From Pholiota molesta (Eukaryota > Basidiomycota > Agaricomycetes > Agaricales > Strophariaceae): a stretch of 64,000 bases of DNA. This document shows, piece after piece, positions 1 through 9,092 of the stretch (position 1 is its first letter; the number at the start of each line of letters is the position of its first letter). The translations under genes and the position numbers were made by a program. The DNA is taken from positions 1 through 64,000 of the forward strand of contig JACGCK010000064.1 in the NCBI GenBank assembly GCA_014925825.1, read 5' to 3'. The notes beneath the pieces were generated by a model, which saw only the letters and a program-made list of their open reading frames with translations, ran no database searches and was not told where the DNA came from.

Positions 1-2
1 AT

Positions 3-1492
3 CCGAAACGCACTCGCCTGAAGCGCACGAGTCCTTACTCCCTGTATCCTCCTCGTCGAGTTCCCAAATATACAAGATCCTCCTCTACACTACTTGCACC
101 TGAATCGTTGCTCGAACTAGCTGGGCCCTCTGTCACACGACCGTGGAAGGATGTGTACAGCGAACGGATGGCCATCGAGCGGAATTGGCGCCGCGGGCGC
201 TGTACGGTGCGCACGTTCAAAGGCCATACAGACGGCGTTATGTGTCTGCAGTTCAACGAGGCGTTGACGCACCCCGCCTTCCCTGTCCTCATCACCGGAT
301 CTTACGACCGCACCATCCGTGTGTGGAATATGGAGACGGGGCAGGAGCTTCAGTGTATGAAGGGCCATACGCGTGCCGTGCGCGCACTGCAGTTCGACGA
401 AGTCAAACTCATCACTGGAAGCATGGACTGCAGCATTAAAGTATGGGACTGGCGGCGCGGGCAATGCATCCGGACGCTGAACGGCCACACGGAGGGCGTC
501 GTCTGCCTCAACTTTGACACGAACGTGCTCGCGAGCGGCAGTGTGGACTCGACGATCAAGGTGTGGAATCTGCGCACGGGCGGCGCGTTACGCTGCGCGG
601 GCATGCGGACTGGGTGAACGCGGTGCAGCTGTGGGACTCGAATGGGCCGAGGACCTCGACGGGCGAAGCGTCCATATTCGATCTATCGACATCCCCGATC
701 GGGGGCAACGCCAATGCGTCGGCGCAGATTGATCCTGGCAAGATGCTCTTCTCGGCCTCGGACGACGGCACCATCAAGCTCTGGGACTTGAATCTGCGCA
801 CATGCGTCCGCCAGTTTACCGGGCATGTCGGCCAGGTGCAGAGCATGAAGCTGCTTATGGCCGACGAGTGCGAAGATGAGGCCGACGACAGCACAGATTC
901 CCCAGCGATCAATGCTGACCTCGCCGACGCGACTGCCACCGCCGCCGCCGTCGAGCCCCTGAACCTGCTTGTGCCCAAGCGCAAGAAACCGGTGCTTATC
1001 TCCGGCAGCCTCGACAACACGATCAAGCTGTGGGATATCGAGACGGGCAAGGCGACGCGGACGTACTTTGGCCACATCGAGGGCGTCTGGGGCGTGGCGA
1101 GCGATAAGATGCGGCTTGTCAGCGGCAGCCATGACCGCACGATCAAGGCAGGTCTTCTTTTTTATCTTATGGAAGTGCTTCAATCTAACCAGATTTCGCG
1201 CTAGGTGTGGTCGAGAGAAAAAGGAAGCTGCACGTCTACGCTTGTCGGCCACCAGGCCGCCGTCAGCTGTCTTGCCCTGGGCGAAGACAAGATTGTGTCT
1301 GGGAGTGACGACTGCACCATCAAAGTCTGGAGCTTTGCGGATAAAATTGTGTGTGCTGTGTGGCTCAATCTTCTCGTCACTTTTTGGCAAAATAGACTTC
1401 TTTTTTGTGACGTACTATTGCAATTATTTATTTCTTGTACACACTCTTTTTTGCCATCAGCTGTATACATTTATTATTGCAATCCTTTTTGA
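3..1492 (+). CDS. F-box/WD40 SCF substrate receptor, SconB/Met30-like (5' partial)
   Basis: Predicted substrate receptor of an SCF ubiquitin ligase; the closest family I recognise is the sulfur controller SconB/SCON-2/Met30. The frame is open from base 3, so the F-box lies outside the window. A WKDVY linker is followed by seven GH-type WD40 starts (GHTDGV, GHTRAV, GHTEGV, GHADWV, GHVGQV, GHIEGV, GHQAAV), each followed by strands such as GSxDxTIKVW. The frame breaks once between about 578 and 592: blade 3 ends in one frame and TLRGHADWV continues in the -1 frame, with no intron there. Bases 1148-1204 must be removed to join DRTIK to VWSREKG; that 57-nt intron has a GC donor and an AG acceptor. 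After the last blade (KVWSF, about 1335) the exact end is uncertain; the frame stops at 1492. The family is well supported, the exact orthologue less so. Confidence 0.85.
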
Positions 1493-1842
1493 CTTGAGCA
1501 TTACAATGAAGTATATTTCATGTCCGTGAATACATATCTGCTACATAAATAGGTTACACTGATGATGGTGGTGGATGGATTATGCTATAGCGGATATCAT
1601 ACATAGGGTATATCAAGATGATTATCTATCGAGCAGCAGTGCGGTATACGAAAGGAGAAAGAGCCAAAGGAGGATAAGATTATCTATAAACGAGCAATCA
1701 AAGGAAAAATTAAAATAGAACGAGAAGGACCAGGTTCAGCCTATGCACAATTGAGGGTTACGCCAAGAAGGCCGGTTTTAATTATACTTGAGAGCGATTT
1801 GCAGCATTTGCTCCAATCGTCGTGGGACTTGGTCGATTAAAA
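1493..1842. other. Intergenic, convergent gene ends
   Basis: About 350 bp between the 3' end of the WD40 gene and the 3' end of the RasGEF gene on the other strand. It is AT-rich and I see no gene, repeat or structured RNA in it. Confidence 0.6.
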
Positions 1843-3195
1843 TCAAGTCTTGAAGCCAAGACTTTTCAATTGTGGTTTCCGAGTCTTGTAGTCCTGGATT
1901 TCGCGAGCTTCCAGCAATCTGCTTCGGGTCATCAAGTCGTCGTCCGAAGTGGACGTCATTTTCAGATTGCGGAGCTGGTTTTCTAGGTAGTCCAGTTGGC
2001 CCTGCTGCCGATATTGTTCCAGGCTGGGCGGCTTGTAGTGAACGACTTCTTTAATGCGATCCATGAACTTGATATACCGCTGGAAGTTGATGAGCGGTCG
2101 GCCGTCTACCTGGACGGTTATGGGATATCTTGAAAGCACCATGTTCAGTTCTTTTAGATGGACAGCTATGGGTGGAAAATATCAGATTGAAAGATGGTGA
2201 AGAGGGAAAGGCAAGATGACGAACGTAGCCAGGGAATGCAATGATCGCGTTCGTCTATGCTGAGTGTATCATTTACAGCATTTCGGTACCCACGATGGTT
2301 GGCGGTAGGGTTGATGATATCTTCCAGCGCCTCCAGCTTTCCTTGCATCTGGAACGTCATAGCTGACTTGGTCAATTTGAGCCTCTCGATGGGGTCAGAA
2401 TGTAGCGCTGACGCAATTGCAACCACTGAAGAGAAGTTGCGCAATTTCCTGCATTCCTAACAATAAACGTGGCGTTCAATAACACCGCCGTTAATCGCGT
2501 GTGTGTGTGTGTGTGCAGCTTACCTGAGCGGTGTGAATAAAGAATTTAAGCACATCTGCACGCTGATCCACGCGGTCATAGTGCAATATCGAATCTTTCA
2601 CCCAGAAGACAATCTTATTGTTGATGGTGTACGCCCCTTGGACATTGTTGTACCCAGGATGCCGCCTCAAGTGCGCGATGTAGTCTGAAGGTACCAGAAC
2701 TTTGTATTTATCTCCTTCAAGCAGGGTGAGAGCGATGGCGAGATCTCGTGGTTTGATTTCAGAGGCTTTGAGCATCCGTCTCCCGGGCGAGAGAGGTGAA
2801 GAGGGAATATCCTGGTGTGCTCTGTTCTCGATCATTTGCAGAAGGTCTCTGGCTTTGTCGGACATGGTGGTCGAAGACTTCATGCGAATCGCTGATTCAC
2901 AAAACGTCTTCATTTGCCAGAGTAATTGGTGATCCACTACCAGGTGTCGATTGGATAACCAATACGTGATAACCATGAATACGCTATTGGTAGTCCATGA
3001 GAAACGGCTCCGCAATCCTTATGTATCTTGACTTACTTGTACTGCAAGGCGACTCTGTCTTCAGGATGTACGCTGCTATCCATTTCTGCATCGTAGAATC
3101 GGCGAGACAAAATTCCGAAGAGATCTTCGGGTGTCGTAAAATCTGCGCAAGCTGTCAACAGAATATCTCTGTATTCACTATCCTTCCGCGAATCT
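1843..3195 (-). CDS. Ras guanine-nucleotide exchange factor (REM + RasGEF catalytic domain)
   Basis: Catalyses GDP release from Ras-type GTPases at membranes. Reading down the minus strand, the exon near 3,020-3,190 gives the REM motif EYRDILLTACADFTTPEDLF and continues through TYWLSNRHL. The catalytic domain begins with IKPRDLAIALTLLEG, has an insertion-like stretch around GYNNVQGAYTINNKIVFWV, and then contains RADVLKFFIHTAQ, RNFSSVVAIASALHSDPIERL, a CIPWL motif and the end region FIKFMDRI-type helix RYIKFMDRIKEVVHY. Introns separate these blocks (one contains a GT dinucleotide run near 2,500-2,515). The stop is at 1843. Both RasGEF_N and RasGEF elements are clear. A kinase gene lies immediately upstream on the same strand; whether the two are one fused gene is treated as a finding. 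Nearest named families would be Cdc25/Ste6-type GEFs, but I do not assign a symbol. Confidence 0.8.
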
Positions 3196-3830
3196 AAGGA
3201 CGGACGTCAGATCTTCGCTTTGACTACAGAGCATATCCGCTGCTCACTAAAGTTAGTTATTAGGCGTTGGACCAGCCCTTCCAATTACCAGACGAAACCT
3301 CTCCAGTCTCAGAAAATTTACGATGTGCGGATGTCCGTTACCGCCTCCCTTACTGGACCTGTATATGGGCGCCGCTGTGATCAGCAGATGATATGCTCCT
3401 GTTCGTCAAGGATCTGACGCTGCCACCGTATGATGCAGACCGTGCAGCGGGGAAGTATGCCCCGTTTGAGTGGTAAAGACGACGATAGGGGAGGTACTTC
3501 TAAATTTGGACCGACAGAAGACGAGTATGAAGTCGTACGATGGTGCACTTTCGGTGCTGCAGAGCTGGATGATTGATCAAAGCCGAGGACTATGGTCGAC
3601 TCTGGAAGAGCTGGAGAATAATCATGGCGGCTGTTTCGTTATCAGTCGGACTTGTCCAGAATCCTATGTTGATACCCAGCGGCGAAAGTTCATCCTTCTC
3701 GTAGGTCTCAGGAGCAGAAAGAGCCGCTGCTAATCTTCCATCTGACCTCATAGATATGTTACTTGTTCGCTCGAAGAGGTTGACGGTCTGCTACCGCTTT
3801 GGCGGATAGAAAATCGACTCAATCTTGCTG
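3196..3830 (-). other. Unresolved segment between RasGEF and kinase coding regions
   Basis: Minus-strand frames are open in patches here: a Ser-rich stretch (SIRQSGSRPSTSSSEQ) near 3,770-3,830 and an acidic stretch (APETYEKDELSPLG) near 3,650-3,710. No single frame spans it. It could be the linker of one kinase-RasGEF gene with base errors, or the 3' end of one gene and 5' end of another. If the kinase exon ending at about 3,901 is joined to the next acceptor at about 3,855, the frame stops after a few residues, which favours two genes. Confidence 0.4.
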
Positions 3831-6072
3831 TTAAAGGAATCTTGATATCTGCTGATGATAGTTAGAAATATATTATAGTCTAATCAAATGAAGCATCACC
3901 TTGGGAGATGCTAATCCCTTCAGCACCATCAAAGACTTCTTGATCTCCTCGATTGAAGGTCTTGACTCTGGCTTCCTCTGCCAACACTTCTGCAGAAGAG
4001 CCCCATATCTCGTCAGACAGACCCTGCGCCCGTTGCACTTCGGCCAGGATGTTTGGGGAGCTTTCCGTTGTCCAGTTCTCTTAGGACTGCGATATCCCTG
4101 GGTATGCTGCTGAACGGCACTTCGCCACTAAGCAGTTCGAGGCAGACCATGCCGAAGCTCCAAACGTCCGAATGAGTAGATACATGACCATGTTGCTGAA
4201 GGAGTTCTGGTGCAAACCATCGAGGGTTGATGTTGTTTGTCGTGGTCATTCCTTTCCCGCACTGCCAGTAAGATAGATCAGGGAAAGAGTTAGTAAAAAG
4301 GGATTTATTGAACACTTACGTCTTCCAAAATTTTGATAACCCAAAATCAGAAAGTAAAGCGGTACCATCTTTCGAAATTAAGACATTTGCCTGCAAGTTG
4401 AGCTTCCATTTAGCGGAAAAAAATGATTTGGATGTTGTGGTCAAGGCTTACTCCTCGAAGGTCTCCGTGAACGATTCCTCGTTGATGGAGATATCGCAGA
4501 CCTTGCAAAGGACTATTATTTTTAAAACGAAACAATATTGATAAAAATTTACCGGATGCAACCTCTATCAACAACTTGAGTCGGTCCGCAGTGGGAAATT
4601 TCTTGACGTACGTGACCGCAGTACCATTGTCCATCCAAGGAGTGACCTATTTTGACGTTCTTCGTCAATGTCAGAGTCAAAATGCTGTGCAAACATCACA
4701 TACTTGATACAGGTCTTCTCCAATATAGATAACGCCATACAAGGGAACGATATTCGGATTGTTGAGTTCTCTCCAGATAGATACTTCACGTTGGAAACGC
4801 TGTAAAACGTATTAGCTGTTGTCCTTACGAGAAGCATCAATGATGGACCTACACGTTGGACTTCCGGATTATTTGCGAGGGCCCGCGGCAGTCGCAAGGC
4901 AACCTGTAGATCTGTCAGTTAAGGAGAATCGGAATGCAAAATTCGACTGACGGGTTCTCTGTCAAGCCATTGTCCTGCAAGATCCATGGTCAATTGTATT
5001 TCGATATAGGAAATGACAGATTTCTCACCCAAAAATATGTCGTTGAAAGAGCCCTTGGCGACTGTATTCTGGGAGCTTAGAGTCACCTGGCCAGATACTA
5101 CATTTTGTGAATATGCAAGTCCGTTGCATTAGGGCTGGAATGGGGACGCACAATCGGTGAGGGGTGGCAGCTTTAATGTTTTTGATGCAATTCCCATAGT
5201 CCTGTCTTGAAGACCTCTCCTTCCGTCTTTTCTAAAGATGGGTCCATTAATTCCTGTATGCGTTTTGTAAATAATCTGACTATGAGAGGAATCGGATATG
5301 ACACACACCGTTTGAAGGCTCTCCATCATGACTTCTACAGGCCTCGAATCACGGGAGGACATAGTCATTAATGTTCTCATGTCTTCTGTACTGCGGACAA
5401 TGTGTTGGAGGAGGTCCCTTATTTCCGCCTTGTCTCGTGCCTGGATGGCCTTCGTTTCGAGTTGACCTCGGCTCATTTCCATGTTTATTTGAACCTGCCA
5501 AAAGGTCATGGGCAAGGAGATAGGGTGATATGGAAGGGAGACGTACGTTGAACTTCATCATGGCAGCGTCAATATCTCGATGAAGTCTGTCAATGCCATC
5601 CTTAATTTCTCCTTGGGCGAGAAGGCTCTTTAGATGGTTCCACGAGCCCCATTCCTTGACCTTGCGGTTGATGCGAAATATGATGCTAGATGAAGAAAAT
5701 CATTGAAGAAAAAGACGGGGGAAGTAGGATAGAACGTACGCTTCGATTTCATCGGCAATTTCTGTGACTCTGGAGCCTTCCAAGCCTTGAGAGCCCTCTT
5801 GCAGGGCTACCATCAGGCTCAGGCAACGGCCACTCAGATCTGTACATTGTTGCTGATAGAGAACGCGATTAGAGATGTTTGGGTTAGAAAACGAAGGTGG
5901 ACTTGCATTGTATACTTTCACATTTGCGACACCCTGATATGTTATTTGGACTACAAATACGGATTAGCGGAATTGGGACGATCGAAGCTGGGGAAAGTAA
6001 CGCACGCAAGTGCACAGCTGCCCCTAGAAAGGGCACACCAGATAGGTGAGCGAGGATGGTTAAATCCATAGC
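3831..6072 (-). CDS. TKL-type protein kinase with N-terminal helical (MLKL-like) domain
   Basis: Predicted cytoplasmic signalling kinase or pseudokinase. Start is the ATG at 6072 (MDLTILAHLSGVPFLGAAVHL). The next exons (QCTDLSGRCLSLMVAL, ADEIEA, LHRDIDAAMMKFN) look like the helical N-terminal region of agaricomycete TKL proteins that resembles the MLKL four-helix bundle. The linker ends LPPLTDLSGQVTL, then the kinase: glycine loop region AKGSFNDIFLG, strand 3 as VALRL (about 4,905), EVSIWRELNNPNIVPLYGV, HGDLRGANVL (about 4,465), DFGLSKF (about 4,345), PRWFAPELL, DVWSFGMVCLELL and, in shifted frames, GLSDEIW and KCWQRKPESRP. The usual strand-3 lysine position reads Arg. The frame breaks at a T5 run (5179-5183) and twice in the C-lobe near 4,040 and 4,014. 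The fold is secure; activity is doubtful. Confidence 0.75.
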
Positions 6073-6237
6073 TCGGGGGAGGAGTGAAGAAGGGAAGGAT
6101 GTCATAGAGAGGCAATGCTCGACGTTTACGAGATGATGCCGCTGAGCGCCTGACTGGGAATGCGGTGCAGATAAGGCACGGAGATGAGCTGGCGGCCGTC
6201 TCTAAACTTGATCGTCTGCCATCCCGTCTGTTTGATC

Positions 6238-6332
6238 GGTAGCGTGGCCGAGTTGGTCTAAGGCGTTGGATTTAAGTTCTCTTGATTCCCAATGGGCGTG
6301 AGTCCGCGCGAGTTCGAACCTCGCCGCTACCA
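6238..6332 (+). tRNA. tRNA-Leu(TAA) with a short intron
   Basis: Acceptor stem GGTAGCG (6238-6244) pairs with CGCTACC (6325-6331), followed by discriminator A. The A box is TGGCCGAGTTGG; the T arm contains GAGTTCGAACC. The anticodon TAA is at 6273-6275. A class II variable arm (GGGC-GTGA-GTCC) follows the anticodon stem. About 10 nt (from 6277) must be removed after the base 3' of the anticodon for TTGG to pair with CCAA, which is the canonical tRNA intron position. A T-run terminator follows at about 6339. One A-C mismatch remains in the anticodon stem. Confidence 0.92.
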
Positions 6333-6461
6333 AGTATATTTTTCTCCTTTTTGCCCTTCTCTGCTTACATGGTGTATAGTTCCTACAGTATATAGACCAA
6401 ACTCATTCATATATAATGCAATTCGATATATTTCTTGCCATTAACAATAAACACAGCCCCT

Positions 6462-7554
6462 TTAGAAAATCTAAACCAGAGCATAAGCGTCACAAAAATG
6501 TACACTATCATCGTGACTCACATCGTTAATGTTGTCATGTCCACCTGGACCTTGCCTGACCCTATTTCCAAAGTAAGTCAACTATCAACAAATTTTGAGT
6601 TGCCACATACCGGCGTGTGGGCTTGAAATCAGTCGGTTCCGCAGCATCCCAAAAGTTGGCCAAGCTGCTATTTCCTCCGGGGTTCTCGCGAACGCGGCTG
6701 CGAATAACGTTATAATAAAACACTTCACCAATGAAATGGTTTCTCACCGTGTAGGCTTGATATTAGACGAAGGAAAGTTGATTCCAGATTCGTCATTCTC
6801 TTCCGTTTCTTGAGCTACCGCCGCTACAAAAGCTGTGTCCTATTATGATCCATGTCGATATGACTTGAAAATATGATTTTATCCTGTTTACGCACCTCAC
6901 CAGTATCGGCTCTGGGAGGTGCCTGAGATAAAGCATCGCCTTCGTCTGCTGGTGCGAAGATATCCGTTTGGGGGCCGCCTGGAACGGTTCTAACGCGCCT
7001 GGTGGGAATAAAATCGCTTTCCTCTGTCGTAGAAGTGGAAGTGGCCACTGTACATTGTAAGAATGTTGATCAGTGAAGAAAACTATGGAGGGACACACCA
7101 CCAGATCCAGCGATCTCAGCTGCGGCACCGTTCGAATTCTCCGAGAGTTTACCAAATTTCGCGTATCCTGAAGGTGCATGTTAGAAGTTTGGGTGGTAAG
7201 AGATAAGACACGACCTACGAGGGAGCTTGCTGATGTTACTAAAGTTGGTATCGACAGTTGTTCCCGTGTATCTAAATAGGGTGTTCATTAGAATTTACGC
7301 GCAGCAGATACAATCCACGAACTTGAGAAATTCAATTAGCGAACGTTTGGTGAAGACAATGCTGCTGTTGTCCCAGTCTAACATGCCTGCGATGTGAATT
7401 AGACGCTGGTTAAATTACACAGGGTCTTTGATCTTACCAAGACTAGCAGGCCAATCCCGCTCCTTGGACATGTCAATGATCGTCGATGGAGTGAATCTTG
7501 ATAGAAATTAGGTGTAGTATAGAGTAATATATAGGACTGCGTACGTTGAGGACA
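6462..7554 (-). CDS. Small protein with repeated PTRRVR-x2-PGG motif, function unknown
   Basis: I do not recognise a named family. The start is MSST (ATG at 7554), then many small exons: FTPSTIIDMSKERDWPASLG, MLDWDNSSIVFTKRSLIEF, an acidic stretch, then at least three copies of a motif: PTRRVRTVPGGPQTDIF, PTRVRENPGGNSSLANF and PTRRVRQGPGGHDNINDIF. The last copy ends the protein when an intron after NIND is removed (stop at 6464-6462). The repeated RVR-x2-PGG-x(n)-DIF pattern faintly recalls short conserved motifs in Jupiter/HN1 and SPIRAL1-type microtubule proteins, but this is only a resemblance. It sits head to head with COQ7, with about 146 bp between the two start codons. Exon joins are my reading and could be off by a few residues. 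Confidence 0.6.
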
Positions 7555-7700
7555 TCTTCAACTATGACAATGAAAGGAGTTCAAGTTGAATGGTGGTAAC
7601 CTTCTGTCCTTTGGTTGCCAAGTACCTTCGGCTGATCACGAGACCGCGCGACTTTGACGTGCAGCGGCGTGCAGCCCGCCGAGCTCATTTCCTTCCACCC

Positions 7701-8491
7701 ATGCTGCAGGCTATTTCGTCTCGGGCTGTAAAGCGTTGCTTCACAAGATCTCTGACTACGGTATCCAGTCAATACCCTTCACACGCATATACAGAACCGT
7801 CGAGGACATATGAAGATGCAACCCACACGACGCCTACAGACTTGACACCCACGGAGAGGCAAGCTCTGCATAGTGCTCTTCGCGTTGACCAAGCAGGAGA
7901 AATCGCGGCCAATTATATTTACCAAGGCCAGATGGCGGTTTTGGGTCGTGATAAACAATTGGGTTCCCTTATACAAGCAAGTTTTAGATTATCCCAAGGT
8001 ATTTGTGTTCGTTCTAAATGGCTAGTGACAGGACATGTGGGACCAAGAGAAGAAACATCTGGCGGTCATGGATAAATTACAACTACAACATAATGTTAGA
8101 CCTACTGTGCTTTCCGAAGTTGCGAAAGTGGCGGGATTTGGGCTTGGGGCGGTAACCGCGTTGATGGGGAAGGAGGCAGCGATGGCATGCACAGAGGCCG
8201 TTGAAACTGTCATTGGCGAGCACTATGATGAGTGCGTAGCATTCTCTTATCAGGGTGAAATTGAATTGAGCCGATTCTTTTAGTCAACTCAGAGAACTGG
8301 ATTCATTCGCGTCCAAACACCCTAGTCTTCCTCTCCTCAAAGACGTCATACGTGAATTTAGGGACGACGAGCTCGAGCATCTAGATATTGCGGTTGAGCA
8401 TTTTTCACAACGAGCGCCAGCGCATGCGCTTCTAAGTAGCGTAGTCGGGGGCGGTTGTAAGATTGCCATTGAATTATGCAAAAGGATTTGA
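7701..8491 (+). CDS. COQ7: 5-demethoxyubiquinone hydroxylase COQ7/CAT5
   Basis: Mitochondrial inner-membrane di-iron hydroxylase in ubiquinone biosynthesis (demethoxy-Q to demethyl-Q). I chose the ATG at 7701 because it gives an Arg/Ser-rich presequence ([18 protein letters not shown]) before the domain. Iron-ligand motifs are visible: [16 protein letters not shown] (ExxH), ACTEAVE and [10 protein letters not shown] (ExxH). Two introns are needed. The first (7977-8031, 55 nt) has a GCAAGT donor and ACAG acceptor and joins GSLIQ to DMWDQEKKH. The second (8232-8283, 52 nt) is GT-AG and joins EHYD to DQLRELDSF. The protein ends CKRI at 8491. The frame is intact throughout, unlike several neighbours. 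Assignment is firm. Confidence 0.95.
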
Positions 8492-8571
8492 TGTGGAATG
8501 GGCCAGGATGGCCTCCAGATGTTGGGCGGGATTAAATGATCCTCGTTTAATTATTTCAGAATACAAGTCTA

Positions 8572-9019
8572 TTACTGGGATTCGGGTGGCGGGTGGGTGA
8601 GCAAGGACTCTCCCTTCAATTTGCCAGTGAAGTTCCACCGTTGCTGGATATGGAATATTGTGAGAAACCGGGGTGAGCACTAAGCAGGCTGGGACGCACA
8701 TTTGATTTAGCCGCAGCATAGTACACGACAGCTGGGACAACAACAAAGCCCAGGATTGCAGTGCGAATAGTGCGGTTGGTCCAGCGGAAGTGGAGGTAGG
8801 CCTCCTCCCGCTGCGAGGATAATTAGTTAGTTGTTGGGTGCAGAAGCAGGGGCAAGTACCATGGTGTTGAACCGCTCAATGGCGGGATCAACCTAGAGTG
8901 GACATGATTAGGAAAGAGAGACGTCAGACGAATGGTATGGGCGTACTTTGAGTGGTCCTGTAGGGCATGAGTGAGTTGAGAAGGGGACAAGTGGATTGGG
9001 GAGACTCACCGTGGCCCAT
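8572..9019 (-). CDS. NADH:ubiquinone oxidoreductase small accessory subunit, NDUFB4/B15-like
   Basis: Small single-span membrane subunit of respiratory complex I. Five exons assemble cleanly on the minus strand: 9019-9010 (MGHG, 10 nt), 8957-8947 (11 nt), 8892-8860 (VDPAIERFNTM), 8810-8700 (REEAYLHFRWTNRTIRTAIL, then a hydrophobic stretch GFVVVPAVVYYAA) and 8643-8572 (QRWNFTGKLKGESL to the stop). All four introns are GT-AG. The pattern of a short N-terminus, DPAIERFxxMRE, FRWTxRT, one membrane helix and a basic W-x-TGKLKGESL tail matches fungal NDUFB4-like subunits as I remember them. The total is about 79 residues. The ATG is only 73 bp from the ATG of the divergent RNA-binding gene. Confidence 0.8.
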
Positions 9020-9092
9020 CGGATGTGGTTCGCAGTAAAGAGGTCGTTTGTTTGTTCTTTGTTTGTCTTGTTTCTTGCCTCTCTCCATCATC
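9020..9092. promoter_or_regulatory. 73-bp bidirectional promoter region
   Basis: The entire space between two divergent start codons (complex I subunit on minus, RBM5-like on plus). It contains T-rich tracts (GTTTGTTTG, CTTTGTTTGTC) and no TATA box. Both genes must share this or have promoter elements overlapping the neighbour's 5' exons. Confidence 0.6.
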
